From Lentinula raphanica (taxonomy: Eukaryota > Basidiomycota > Agaricomycetes > Agaricales > Omphalotaceae): 64,000 nucleotides of DNA. Both the position numbers and the translations under genes were made by a program. Below are positions 11,353 to 24,141 of this stretch, piece by piece; the first letter of the stretch is position 1, and each line of letters starts with the position of its first letter. The notes under the pieces are model-generated. The model made no database searches and was not told where the DNA came from. It was given only the letters and a program-made list of their open reading frames with translations. The stretch lies in assembly GCA_027919835.1 (NCBI GenBank), contig JANVFP010000017.1, positions 620,001 through 684,000 on the forward strand, given 5' to 3'.

Positions 11353-13635
11353 TTCATGACTCTTGAGCACTATCGCAAGGGAGCCGAACGGTGACAGCGG
11401 GCGATCCAGATTGAGCGAAGCTTACGATTTGGCGAGGAGGTAGGGAGGAGGGGGGATTCAACAGGACTGTTAAACGTTTGGTGGTCAACAACTGAAAGAA
11501 ACCCAGGACAGAGGTATCACAAGATTTCAGAAAAAGGATGGACCACGAGGCAAGGTGTATGGGTGCGATAAGCCTGTAAAACTTCGAAATTTCCACTATC
11601 TGTGTGTCGGCTAATGTAGATGCAGCTCTGAGAAGAAGAGAAAAGGTTGACCAAGTTGCAGAGCTCGATGTATGGTGACGATGAGGAGGAATTGAGATTG
11701 ACCAAGTGGGTCGTTGAGCTCAGCGCAGCAAGTAGTGACGGATATAGAACGTATCGGCTTATGGGAGTTCAGAGTTGGGAGGAGAGGAAGTTGAGAATCC
11801 GAAGCCGGTTTAGGGTCATGCGTGTAATGCATGAATGATGAGAACACATTCACAAAAACACGAAAGGCACAAGCTTCGTAGTGGACGTAAGGCTCAGACC
11901 CCATTTTAGGAAATAGTGCGCCACAATGCCATGCTGTCCTTTGTGCGGCGGCCCGCCGCTTCCTCTTCCCTTCTCTTCCCTGTACGCGCCTATGTACGCG
12001 TCTGCTCATTATGGCTTTTGTAGTCCTCAGCGTTCACCTCCACGATCCATCGGCTTCTGAGCAAAAAATCCTCGTCTCTGAATCCCCAACCGGCCCGCGT
12101 CTCTGCTGTCAGGCTCAGTGAGAAGAAATGTTCGGAACTTTTTTCTTCTTTCTCTAAACCTTCTGCATTCTTCTGTTCAATTGAGCTTGGAAGAAATCTC
12201 GGTTGTATCCAGAGCCTTGTTATCCGAGCCGAGATATGAGAGTACAAGGGTCAATGAAGTACGAAATAGTCGTTGGCCAGTTTTGCAGGTATCTCTTATA
12301 GCAGCGAGCTGAGAGCTCAATGTTCAACGTTCAACGTCCATCTCCCTCGGTTGGTATCATGCTCAAGTATCACGATGTTCGCCATGCGAGTATCACGCTC
12401 AGATCTGATTGTGTTCGGTAGACCATATGTCCATCTTATCTAGAACTCGACACTCAAAACGGTTTTTTGTCGTCGATCGCGTGCCTCCCTCCAAATTAAT
12501 TGGGAGGCAGTTCCTGCGTACACTCCCCTCTAAAAAGAGAGACAGAGATCATTCTTTCATGTGGACAGCGCAGCAGACATCCCGCTGGTCATATGCTATC
12601 ATTTGTCTTCGAGGTAGTTTGCTTTTTCAAGTCGATCTTCGTGGGTATCTTCTAGCTGAATATTTTGCTTTAGCATCCATCCCATATCGAACCGGCAGCT
12701 CTTCGTAGCAGGTCGTAGCCATGACCTAGACATCCAGGTATATTGTATACGAACAAGATGTCGAATCTCACCCAGGCCAAGGGCGCCGAATGTCATCCTC
12801 CTTGAGTCAACTATTCGTATTGAGCTACCTCTTCACGCGCTCCATTGAACGCTGCTCATGATCCTATCCAATCATCTAATAGTAACATGAATACTTCGGA
12901 TTCGTCCGTGTCAAACTGTTTATTAGGTACCGAGATCCGAGTCGAATAATGAAGTCTGAGCATTCTGCCTGGGTCCAAGAATGATGCTGCTACTAAATGA
13001 TACTTCCAGGTCGAGCTGCTTGTAGGCTTCTCGATGCTTTCGGGACAGATTTTATCCTTCCTTCCATTCCTTTCAAGAAGTCGAGGCTCGAGCCTCTACA
13101 TATCTCGCCTGACAGATTTGAATGTACAGGTAACATTCATGGAGCTCTAGTAAAACTTCTTGTTCGTACCCCATTCACAGTTCCCAAATCAAGTATGAAT
13201 CGTGCGAGAGGTGTATCATCAGGTCCTGGTGGACGCTGAAGGCCATCCATGATCCAGTCGTGACAACGGTGGGGGAAATGGTTGTCGTACTCGGCCACAA
13301 AAGCTCTCACAGAACGTCACAGTTTCGTCTTGTAATTGACGTGAGTAGACGAATTCTGGCGATCTCTGTCCGACCATGAACTTTATCTTTGAAGGAGGCG
13401 CAGATTTGACGCTTGACTGTAGACCCGAGTCTCGACAGCTGATGTTGAAATCTACGGTCACATTGGCATAAAGCATATACGATCATCTTACATTGTTTTC
13501 TGTTTGCTACTTCATCGGAGTCCTATCAGCAGATATGAGTTGCTTCCGGTCACGGCCGCGTTCGTATCATTCATCTCCTCCTACTAACCTATCCAGGTCG
13601 TCGTCGAATTTGCTGCACCAGATGGACGACATGTA
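11353..13635. other. long intergenic stretch, no gene seen
   Basis: About 2.3 kb between the OPT start and the glutaredoxin stop, both genes on the minus strand. Several open frames of 60 to 130 codons exist on both strands, but none shows a domain or a consistent exon chain. It probably holds the OPT promoter and degenerate sequence. I saw no tRNA or mobile element. Confidence 0.45.
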
Positions 13636-14329
13636 TCAGGCAGCAACAAGGGTTGTGAGCTTTCCGCTCTTGAACGCAGCTTGGGTATCGTCGTTCCCTG
13701 TGGATTGGGCGAAATGAGAATGGGATGGTAACGATGGACGGGGATACCGGTAGGGGAAGTGGGGCTTAAGTGGAGAAAGTGGTCAACGTACCACCAATAT
13801 GTTCCTTATCTATACACGAACAAGAGCAAAAGAGCTGGTCAGCACCCTTCAAGACAAGACACAAACGCCAATTTCAAGGGTAGACACCGGAAGTAGTGAC
13901 AAGAACGAGACACTCACTGACGAAGATGTTCGGGACAGTTCTCTGACCTGTCTTCTTCGCGAGGTACGCCTGAATCTCCGCTCCCTCTTCCATTTGGTCT
14001 AGTCTATCGTGCAGTCGCACAGTCGAATGAGATATGATTCGGAGGTCGAAGAAACTCACTCGAATATCTTGGTCGGTACGTCGGGGAATTCGCGTTGGAA
14101 AAGGCCCTTGGACGCTTTGCAATACGGACACCAGCTCTTTGAAAAGATCGTCACTGTGTTTTCATCGATTGAGGACTAGAGCCGTTGGAGGTCGTGGCAG
14201 TTGTGGTGATAGAGATGAAAAATGAGAGACGAGAAACGAGAAACGAGATGTACGGTGCGCGCGTAAGTAATTCACCAGACATCGGACAACGAGGAAGAGA
14301 CTTACGTCGACGAGTTGTTCAACAGCCAT
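13636..14329 (-). CDS. dithiol glutaredoxin (CPYC)
   Basis: A small glutathione-dependent thiol oxidoreductase. Five exons (14306-14329, 14060-14175, 13918-14003, 13792-13809, 13636-13697) join with consistent phases to 101 residues, the normal size of a single-domain glutaredoxin. The active site CPYC follows TIFSKSW. The glutathione-binding TVP motif is in [11 protein letters not shown], and the terminal glycine pair is in KEHIGGNDD. Exon 4 is only 18 nt. There is no clear targeting peptide, so it is probably cytosolic. Start and stop come from the only reading frame that joins all five exons. Confidence 0.92.
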
Positions 14330-14399
14330 TGTCACAGTTCTTCGTGTGTATGTTGCTTGAATGACGAACCCTGACAAAAACCGAGTCCTTTATGACGAC

Positions 14400-14459
14400 C
14401 TGTAAGTGCCACGATGTGAATGCTTATCGATCGCGTCATCGCTTGATTAGGCAACTCAC
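14400..14459 (-). other. possible 5' UTR intron of the glutaredoxin gene
   Basis: A GTGAGT donor and a TTACAG acceptor on the minus strand bound a 60-nt segment shortly upstream of the glutaredoxin ATG. Splicing does not give an in-frame N-terminal extension because a stop follows, so it would be untranslated. Confidence 0.3.
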
Positions 14460-15085
14460 GTGGAAATCTTGGTAACAAAGTTTGATGGCGGAAGAGCAGC
14501 GGGCTGCCTGGGAGTCTGGGACTTGGGTGTGCCGGGCGGGAATTGCAGACGCAGACGAGAACGGATTGGATTGAGTTTAGGTTTGGGTGTGGGTTTGGGC
14601 AACAGAGGGATAGAGAGAGTATGGAGAAGGGAGCAAGGGACTCCGACACTCTCTATCTGGTGGAACAACGCAGTCACCAGGGAGTGTTTGCATTTCAAAC
14701 GTCAACGTCCAGCCACTGGGATCATTGGAATCGGGTGACCTTCAAATCTGGATGAATCTTTGAAAGTATCGCAGCCTGTGTCTGTCCTGATCCCCTTCGA
14801 GGTGAGCACATAAAAACAACCTCACCCGTAGTCAGCCGTAGTCGGGGAGGAGCAGAAAGCAGGAGACAGCAGGAGACACAAGTGTCATAAACTCGATAGA
14901 AATCGAAGTATGACAGTCTCTGCAAGACAGATGATAGTGGGATGTTAGTCACAGCCTATTCTAGTAAATGGTAAGAATACAGGCTTTCATAATGATAATA
15001 AATAGAATAATGACCTATGTTAATACAGATATCGAGTCCGCTGTTGCTAACGAAAGCAAGTCCTTGACCCCTTGTTCATCCTTCG

Positions 15086-17420
15086 TCATCTAACTTCGAT
15101 CTCCGCATCAAAATCTGCAACCAGACTCGTCCCTCCAGCCCACCACGACCTGCTATTACTATGATTTCCTGCTCCTCGCCGGGTGACGACATTCCGACGA
15201 CTACTCGAAGATAGAAAATTGGAATTTGTCTCAGTCGACACGTTCCAAGTTAACATCGACACCGTGGTCGCTGGATCCAAATCGGATCCATATTCTCCAC
15301 CTGGGGTATATTCCCTCCTCATCTCGTTCATCTCACGCAGACCAAGTAGGAACCTGGCTATCATGACCGATGATAGTCTTGAAGGGACAGAAGAGACATC
15401 ATAGGCAAAGTTGAGGGTGGGGGTTCGGGGAGCGAGGTGTAGCTGACTTACATGAGAAGGAAGTTGTTGAGGATGGGGCTGTATAGTCCCTAGAAGCGTT
15501 ATAGAGTAAGTATTGGATTAGATTGATTGAATACCTGGGCTGATCTTTCATGCCCATGAAGCGAAGAACATACCTGCGGGGCCTGTTAATACAGGCAACA
15601 TATGAGTATCGAATTCAAAGACGAAAGAACTGGGGAACCACATACAAAATACAAAACAACCGCAATCAATTGAGGGACTGTCACGACCCTAATACGATAT
15701 TCATGAGCATCATCAAGCTCGCTGAATCATTCCTATTGCGAAGTTCGCTGAAAAAACTCACCCGAAATATAAGACACCTTGGAGACACGAAAAGACACGT
15801 TAGTAAAGGTGTAAAATTGGCTCTGATAATTGAAAAACCGGAGATACCAAGACTGAGATGCGCCTAGTATCTCGGTGGTACCTACCTGATCTCAAAACGT
15901 ATTCAGATAGGTTCTGCTTATCGATATGGTGGAATCCGCCACTTCTGTGGATGGCTTGGCACATTCGGATCGTCACCAATGCTAGAGCATAACGAATGAA
16001 CGAGCAAGAAAAAAAAATCAATCAGTCAGTCAGTCAGATTGTCTGTTCAACTGATAGCAGCGGCGTCAAACATGCAGCATATCGGAAACGAAAAAAAACA
16101 CCATGTCAGAAAGAATCATGTACTCACATGTAGCCAGAATGTCAAATACAGCCAAGCAGATATAGGTCATTACGCCAGCTAGTATGTTCACCGGCGAATT
16201 GAGGAGGGGAACCAAATTGAAGGCGATTGGTGGAATTGAACTTGGGAAAGCGTTGGAGAAGAAAAGAATTGCTTACACCTGATTGAATATCATAGGAAGG
16301 AAGCGAAAAATCAGTCCGAGATTGATAGAACGAGACCAATGCAAGAGGATAATGATAGGATCAAGTCGTGAACGAAAGAACGAAGGAAGAGAAGCATTGT
16401 ACTATACATACTGAGGGGAGAAGAACTTACAGCGTTTCGGATGACAATGTGTTATGTGTGCATGTGGATTGAACGCCTTGAAGCTGAATACAGATCGGAA
16501 GAGCAATTTCAGCCTCAGCCAATTCGAGTTGACACGAGTGAGCGGGAACATTTAAAGTCACTGGGGATGGGTGGTCCGTGAAAGGGGGAAAAGAGAGGAC
16601 GTACAATATCAAAAGCGATGATGGCGAGTCCCAATACGGTCAGTATAAGACCGAATATCAAGCCGTGATCGACCACGGCGTAAACTCGTAGAATCCACGA
16701 TGCTGTTGGAGGAAGGGAATGATGAGGAAGACCAAGTATGTTCAAGTTGATGCGAGAGGCTTTCGACAAACAAGCCTCTTCCACGCACCGCTGATAGCTA
16801 CACGTGTAGGGATGAAGGAGAAATACCAGAAGAACTGGTATAGTGCGTCACAACTGTCAAGTCAAGCATCCTCAGAGTTTTTCGACAGTTGCTTGTGAGA
16901 TAATATGGTGTTATTCACGTACTGTATGCGATGGTTAGACGATGAAGCAAATGCGATTATGGTCAAGGAATGCCTTGAGAGAGAGACTCACCTGAGGTGT
17001 TTTGGGCGTATAACAAACACTCCAGATCTGATATGCCACCACCGGATACCGATTGGTATAGTAGATGACATTCGACCATCTGAACCTATCGGAAGTCCTC
17101 CAAACAAGCCGTACTTCTCGGTCCAAGTTGAGGAAGATATCGTACACGAGCAGTGCTAGCCAATCCAAAAACAGGTTAGAAGCGGCTAGGAAGAGATATA
17201 TCATGGGTAATCTACCCAGTTTCGCAAACGCCGCATAGTCTGCAATTTGCCTTCGAATGATGGACGGAATCAGTCAGTCATGTCGCAGTTGTTTGATTCC
17301 CTGGACCGTCTTTGACAGCTAAAGAACTTACTGTTTCCTCAAGCCGTACTCCAGAACCGTGAACGAGGTATCTTCTGGGTCCATCATCGCCGCCCGTTCA
17401 AAGAAGTTGGCAATAGGCAT
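15086..17420 (-). CDS. DUF6533-type multi-pass membrane protein
   Basis: A basidiomycete-specific membrane protein family of unknown function. The first exon reads MPIANFFERAAMMDPEDTSF. A later exon has the family signature DIFLNLDREVRLVW, followed by an Arg-rich loop and NVIYYTNRYPVVAY. Further exons carry hydrophobic segments (WILRVYAVVDHGLIFGL, VLGLAIIAFDIV). The last exons read PILNNFLLM and RFLLGLREMNEMRR, then a polar, Ser-rich tail ending at a stop at 15086. About ten small exons are present. I did not fix every border. The tail is likely cytoplasmic. No decay was noticed, but full integrity was not proven. Confidence 0.75.
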
Positions 17421-20400
17421 GTCATGGGAGTTATGGAGAGGGTTAAGAGGCGTACAGAGCTAACAATAGCGCACGACGAAAGAGCCAGGCTCCAGCGACA
17501 ACAACGGCAAGGACCGAAGAATTACATACACGCAACATTGATCCAACTGTTTCATGCGAAACCACCAAAACTCAAAAAAATCTATCACCACATATACCCG
17601 GAAGCGTGGGAAAATGCTCTATTCATAGATGCAGTACATAGGGGGCACGGCTTGTGTAAGTACTTGAATATTGGCGCGAACTTTCTTCGGACCATTGAGT
17701 AATGGATGGACCGTCATCGACGAAGACATGAAGCTACAAGCGTGCTTATACTGAGGGCTCGAGAATAACACGGCGAGGATAAATACCAAACAGCGAACAA
17801 CTTCCACCGTCAACTGATGACTCCGCGTGTCGACACTGGCGGAGATCATGAGAACAATTCCTCTTTTCGACTCTAAGTCCTTTGAACAATGTATGCAAAC
17901 GCCCAAGCTTCATCTTTCACCAACCGTATCTTCTGATGAGCTTTTCACATCGTCAGAAATATTCGAAGTGGATTCATATCCGACATCAGCCTAACAGTCA
18001 GCAAATCGCCGTTGGACGTCGTTGAACGCTCAGAGTGACTTCGAGAACTTATGAAATCTGAACCTGTGAAGCATCGACATGGATTGGGACTTAATTTCAG
18101 GCGCTGGAAGCAATTATGACAGGGTGAGCAGTGATTTTCGTTCGCAGAACCCACGATACTGTAGAGGTTTCAGTGGCATTTAGCTGCTGTCGACAATTGA
18201 CAGGATTCCCTCCTTCCTTCCTTCCTAGCAGTACATTCGACCATATGGTGATTGCCCCCCTACACAAGCTAGATCAATACTCTGATGATTCTCTCCCCAA
18301 GGAGATACTTCAATGCTAGAACGAAGTTTGATCGTTACTGTTCGATTCCTTCTGTAGACTGTAAATGCCTGACACTGGATATGATGATGCGTGTCAACAT
18401 GAAAATATGGTTCAATTCACTGTTGCGAGCCAATGCGAACCTTTTCCTTCGAATATCTGGGGAAGAATAGCTTGGCAATATGGTTCTCAATTATCACGTA
18501 CTCATCAAGCTCATTTGGTCGACCCCCTTCGACCCCTCTCGAGTACTACTCAGTAATTAAGTACCCTGTAGTGGCCTGTAGTACCCCCAAACGTAGACCC
18601 CTAATGGACAGAAGGCCACTGGAGCTCCGCGGAGCCAACGTGTCGAGCGAATGGCGGCAGGGGGAGGTCAGGGTGCGGTCCATAGGAGGTGATGGGGTGG
18701 ACCAGGTTACCTTCCTCTTGAATACGTGGTTCGCAAAGGAACCTCTCGTAACTTGGTGCGAGGCTGGGCCATACTACATAGGTGTCAGGTGGCCAGGATG
18801 AATTTTCAAAATTTGGTCTTCCGCTGAACACGATAAGACACCGCTGATAGGAATGCTAATTAGCCCGTAGTCTGAGCCACCCGACGCGTGCACCTGCTAG
18901 TAAAAGCTACTAAGTTAAAGCTCCTAGTTCGGACGTCGGAAAGTCATCTCCTGAAGGGTCAAAACTCTGGTCAACTATTCTATCGATAGCGATGGTCTTA
19001 ATTTATGCTCATGGAGAAAGAAGCACAAGTGAACGGGATTCCAATTATATGAAGGGTATTCAAGGGTATTCAGTTGCATACGCAGCCCCCTGCAATTAGT
19101 TTCTGCAGCCATATGTGCAGAAAGAATGTCTGCATGACCGCTAGCATGAATGTCAAGAACTGAATGTCTCACTCATCAACGAGAACTAACTTTTGATAGA
19201 AGGTTCAGGAGGTTTCTGAGGCATTGTCATTGGCAGATCATGTTTAAGATACTAATCGCTTGAATCACTACGCTGATTTGCAGCTCTGACCATTCAGTTG
19301 CGGTGAAGGAAGCTATGTACATAGAAACACTATTACTACGAATGTCGGGAGTCGGGACGCAAGACCAGTGTCTGAGGGAAACTCAAAAGACCACCGCCTA
19401 CTACCAGACTGATCGTAGTAATTCACCACCACCACCGACACTCATTCTCGGTTGATAACTTAACGCCTTGAAGGTGCACATGCAAATTTTGAACTCACGG
19501 ACAATTCTTGCATCAGGGTGAAGCACTGATAAGAAAAAAGAAAGAGAATGTTCTGCGATCCAGCCGCAAAATGGGCTCTGTGGGTCCCCCCATCGCCCAC
19601 AACACGGTGTTCTTCAATGGCGAGGTCCTATGTCAAGCAGTAGCAAAAAGTACACGAACTTCGTTCCGAACAATACTGATAACATGAAGTTTTGAATTCA
19701 TCGGGAACCAACCCATATTCAAAATGAATTTAATCTTCTTCTGTCCGTCTTGATGCGATGTTGAACAAATAGCTGGGTCGAGAGCAATCCGGAGACAATC
19801 GCCGAGGACACTCGTGGTCGGAGGCAAAGTCAGGACCTGCATTGTCAGGGTCGGGACGATGTAATTTTGCTAAGAGAATGATTTCTCGGGAGGCAGATAC
19901 TGGCAGTTGTTCAACTTACTGCAATGTCAACGCGGTCTTGTACTCTTGTGATGAAGGTGAACTCGATGATTGCTCTGCGAAAGCGCCGAACACGTACCTG
20001 GAACTTCGAGCGATTTGAAGGAAGACCTAGGAGAAAGATCAGTACTAAGGGAGCGCTGGGATAAGGAATAACATTGAGGCGTAGCGTTAATGTGAGAAGC
20101 CACATCGAGGACCCACTGATAGATAACCGCGGCGCCGCAACATCGTATGTACTACTAGTACTCGTACACGGCAAGCGATGTGTTACTGTAAACGCAAAAG
20201 CACTCTGCATTTCCGCCTGCCGAGCAACTCAAAAAATGAGTAGTGTTTAGACAATTCTTGGAGCATTCAAGTCAATGAGGAGAACACTTGCCCATATTCG
20301 GACGAATGTTTCTTTTTCCATGTTAAGCCCGATAAAGCAGTTGAGAACCATACATCCTTCCTGAGCAGTGGGAAAAGATGGAAGCATTTGAAAATCATCC

Positions 20401-20558
20401 TTCACTATGTGTAAGCGCTGCCATCAATCTTTTTCTGGAGTTTTCGGAGAAGAACAGAGCGCATAAACATCTTACCAATGAACTTTTTCAGTAGTTCCTT
20501 ATAATGTCAAGGGTAAGCCGTTTCAGAACAGCCAACTGCTACTTTCAGCCTTCCTCCG
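17421..20558. other. long region with only relic coding signal
   Basis: About 3.1 kb without a recognisable complete gene. On the minus strand near 20260-20510 two segments splice in phase and read like protein (HYKELLKKFI joined to VKDDFQMLPSFPTAQEG and LNMEKETFVRIWAS). I found no start codon for it. A hydrophobic segment near 20050-20110 (WLLTLTLRLNV) follows. This may be a decayed gene divergent from the prenyltransferase. The rest of the stretch holds nothing I can support. Confidence 0.35.
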
Positions 20559-21927
20559 ATGTCTAAACGTTTGACCAGTCTGTTAGCCCCGCCCTCGAAA
20601 GAGGAGCTTAATGCTTGTTGGGACCTTTGCAGGTTGAACAACCATATGGGCTGCTGGACAACATGGATACCAACGGGTTCGTTGCTCCCTTCCCCCATTC
20701 ATCAGCACCTAACTTACCCATATCCTCCAAGCTTGGTCTCTTGCTATGGTATATCATGCTCAGCCTGAGGTCCGGGGAAGTGTAGCATTGCTTTGGGCCG
20801 CCAAATACCTGGTCCTCTGCTCTGGCATAAAGTCCCTGGTAAGTATTCCTATATGTCTCTTCTCTTGCGGCGTGTGCTAACGAAGCTTGATGTGAAGATC
20901 ATGACAATTGATGATATCCTGGATCATGGTGAACATCTTCGAATCGCTTTCTAAATTTTTGGATAGTCCACTGAAGACGGTGATTTGGCAGATATTGACG
21001 CCATGGTCTCCCGCACCAAAGGCCGAGCCATTCCCCGAGGCTCCATCTCCTTGGACCGCGCATGGTTGTTCTTCGGTGTGCAGGTGGTTCTCGGAATATA
21101 TCTCGCCCAAGCCCTTTTGGATCCCATCTCGTAAGTGGTATATTGCAAACCTTCTTCCAAATGCCAAGGTGTGAACCGGACTCGCCCTCATTACTAGATG
21201 TCGTTTCGCTGCTGCCGCTGGCCCGTTGTTTGTCATTTACCCGACGTGCAAGGTCAGTGAGAACGGAGAAGTTGTCGCCGTGAAGTACTGATGATTGTAT
21301 GATAATGTAGCGCTGGATGTATTTCGCTCCTGTGACTTTGGTAAGTGAGACAACTGCATCCGAATTGCCTCATCTCACCTTTTGATCCTCTAGGGTCTCA
21401 TGTTCACCGTCGGGGTCTTCATGGGCTGGAGTACGTTAAGTACCACCAAGGAGATTCCGTACGACATACTTGTCCCGGTATACGTTGCAGGATGCTTTTG
21501 GGTTTGGACGTATGAAACGATCTACCAGCACATGGTGAGATAAATGTCCCCCATTTATGTTAAAGATGACGAGAGCTCACCGATGTATCAATGATCACAG
21601 GACAAAGCTGACGATGTTAAAATTGGAATCAAGTCTTCGGCCTTGCTCTGCGGACGATACACCCTACCTGTGTGCTCTACCACTGCCATCGCGTTCTTCG
21701 GTCTCCTCACATACGGAGGATACCTGAACGGGCACAGTTACCCATTCTTCGCCGGGGTTCTCTTAGCAGCGTTCCTACTCATTTCCAAGCTCCTCCGCAC
21801 CGACATTGATCGTCCTGCGGACTGCAGGGATTTCTTCTTGCAAACACCTCTGATTGGACAGATATTGGTTGGAGGCTTCGTCGCTGATGCCGTCGTAGCA
21901 AGGATATCAAGTGGGATTCCATTATAA
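20559..21927 (+). CDS. UbiA-family polyprenyltransferase (COQ2-like)
   Basis: An integral-membrane aromatic prenyltransferase that transfers a prenyl chain to a ring, as in ubiquinone or meroterpenoid synthesis. Exon 1 (20559-20676) reads ACWDLCRLNNHMGCWTTW and joins exon 2 (20732-20838, AWSLAMVYHAQPEV). The first Asp-rich motif is DDILDHDIDAMVSRTKGRA, with Asp where Asn is usual. The second is DKADDVKIGIKS at the start of the last exon. The C-terminus reads TPLIGQILVGGFVADAVV and ends SGIPL. Seven or so exons fit in phase. The N-terminus is short, without an obvious mitochondrial presequence, so a secondary-metabolism enzyme is possible as well as Coq2. Confidence 0.85.
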
Positions 21928-22194
21928 ACAATGACCTTACTAGCACTATTAGTCTTGACTCTTCCTTCCTCCCGCCTTCTACTAGCCTTGAATTCTACAG
22001 CACTAATCAGGATTCCGTTTTTTTCTTGTTCTTGTCAAACATTCTGCAATGGCGATGTGCCTCATCTATACCGGATTCTTGTACGCACTTTCATGTTGTT
22101 AGTTATGTCTTGTTGTATGTAAATTAATAGTTTGACGACAAATTTACACCTTGGATATTCTGCATATCAGCCTTAAATTTATTGAGAGCGAATG

Positions 22195-22257
22195 GATGGA
22201 GAGAGCAAGGTTGTGATGGAGAGAGGCAAGGTTATGATGGAGAGAGCAAGGTTATGA
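22195..22257. repeat. short tandem repeat, about 21 bp, three copies
   Basis: Three consecutive near-identical units of the form GATGGAGAGAGCAAGGTTAT lie just upstream of the Tpt1 paralogue. They differ by single-base changes. Confidence 0.7.
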
Positions 22258-22316
22258 TCATTGATGAAGCGGTAAACGGGCGGTAAAAGGCAACCTTTGT
22301 GACCGTGAGAAAGCCG

Positions 22317-23434
22317 ATGTTCAACCTCACCTTTCCCACCTCCACCCATAAATTCCTCTGCTCTACCTTCATCCACTCAGTTCGAACTTACGGAAACAAC
22401 ACGATAATCAAAGATTCTGTTCGCAGACCGAAAATCGTCCGCAAATACGCTCATGAGACAGCTCGCCGCCTGAAGATATCCAAGACTCTTTCCTGGCTGT
22501 TGCGCCATCAAGGGAGGTTCGAAGGGATTGATATACGATCCGATGGGTATGCGCGGGTTGGGGATGTGGTGAGTGCGTTGCACGGCTTGCACTGTACAGC
22601 AGATGCCGCTCGTCTCTCCTAGGCTTGCAGCATACTGATATGTCCTTTCGGATTAGTTGAAGCATCTATCAATGAGAAGCGTAGAGTTTTTGGATATCGA
22701 GGATGTTGTCAAGAAAGATAGCAAGGGAAGGTTCACGCTGACATACGAGGGTGATAGGCCGGAAGGTGACCATTGGTGGATTCGTGCAAATCAAGGGCAT
22801 TCGATGGAGGCGTGTGGCTACATTTCAAGCCTCGGTTCACGCACTCACCACCTGCTAATTCACAGGCTGCTGACCTTGAACTGGAGCGTGTAAACTCTAT
22901 TGAAAGGATACCGGTGGCGCTGCATGGAACTACAGAGGAGGCTTGGAGACATATATGTACGGTGTCTGCTTTCTTTTTCAACGAGTCAACAAATTGCGAC
23001 TCGACCTCGTTGATAGCGAAACAAGGGATCTCTCGAATGAACCGGAACCATATCCATCTCGCGCAAGGTTTCGAAAACGGGGTTGGCTCACAAGTGTTCA
23101 GTGGTACGCCAATTCTATGATCTTCAACGTTTACTGGACCTCCTCATAAACCTATAATGTTATATGACATATGCCAGGCATTCGCAAATCTTCCCGCATA
23201 CTGATATACATCGACATCGAAAAAGCTCTCGCAGACGGGATCAGGTTTTATCTTTCTACGAACGGAGTTGTACTGTGCCCAGGTAACGAGTTTGGATTTC
23301 TGGAACCGAAGTACTTTCAGAGGGTGGAGAGAGTGGCGAAAACGTCAGAACCTGTCCATGGATGGGATGGGCAGCGCGCGGAGTCGAGTATTCGAGGTCA
23401 ACCGAAGGCTGAGGGTCTCCGTGCGGACGAATAG
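22317..23434 (+). CDS. divergent paralogue of tRNA 2'-phosphotransferase (Tpt1/KptA)
   Basis: Tpt1 uses NAD+ to remove the 2'-phosphate left on tRNA after splicing. Five exons (22317-22568, 22657-22809, 22866-22956, 23017-23103, 23178-23434) join in phase to about 279 residues. Family motifs are present: SKTLSWLLRHQG (Arg-His), KGRFTLTY (KxRF), IRANQGHS, ALHGTT and RMNRNHIHLAQG. This suggests the catalytic Arg-His-Arg-Arg set is kept. The second intron must use a GC donor (GAG|GCGTGT); using the nearby GT gives an early stop. The N-terminus differs from the canonical gene at 55-57 kb and could be a targeting extension or include another exon. Broken relatives lie downstream. Confidence 0.75.
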
Positions 23435-23522
23435 AGAGCAATGTCGTTCCTTCCAACATATTACAAAAAAACAAAGTAGCAGGAAGATGAGATGATTGTG
23501 TACTGAATAATCTCTAGTGCAT

Positions 23523-23905
23523 AATGGAACCGTCTAGGCCTTTTGAGAATTCGAAACCGACTTTGTACTTCATCCACGCAGTTCGAACTAACGCAACTTC
23601 AAACAACAGCATGATCAAAGACTCTGTTCGCAGGCCAAAGATATTCGTGCAAATCAAGGACATTCGATGGAGGTTTGTACTATGTGAATTCTGGACTACT
23701 TTTTTTTCTTCTTGGTTTTAAAGGCCCTCCCTCCGTCAACGTGGACATGGACACTCTGTTATGTTTATTGAACTTACAGGCTGCGGACCTCGAACTGGAA
23801 CGCGTGAATTCAGTTGAGAGACGGTACCGGTTGCGTTGCATGGGACTACGGAGGAGGCTTGGAGGTGTATATGTACATGTACGGTGTTCTGTTCTGGTGG
23901 GAAAG
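23523..23905 (+). pseudogene. Tpt1 relic fused to an Rcf1 3' end
   Basis: The first 40 bases match, in reverse orientation, the 3' end of Rcf1. Next comes sequence matching the Tpt1-paralogue N-terminal region (SVRRPKI). This jumps directly to the region that encodes ANQGHSME in the intact copy, in a different frame, so both the Arg-His and KxRF motifs are deleted. After an intron-like segment, ADLELERVNSVER matches again, then a frameshift destroys the HGTT block. No functional product is expected. Confidence 0.7.
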
Positions 23906-24141
23906 ATGAAATCGGTCCAAATTGGTCTTACTAGAATAATTTGGTCAAAAAGGTCAGGCGTGGGAAGCCTGCTCATAAATAGTAGCCACCTCAAGTGACA
24001 TATCCCACATTGCGATTCAGCTGCTTTCCCTACCCTTCGAATTACTTGCCATTTCCACTTGATCTTGCACATTCTCATATAAACACATTTGTCTCACCAC
24101 AGATAATAATCACATTGAACACAGTGATTCATTCACTTTCT

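Noticed and set aside
14456..14698. N-terminal mitochondrial extension for the dithiol glutaredoxin
   Set aside because: The Pro/Arg-rich upstream frame splices to the glutaredoxin leader, but a stop codon intervenes in the required phase.
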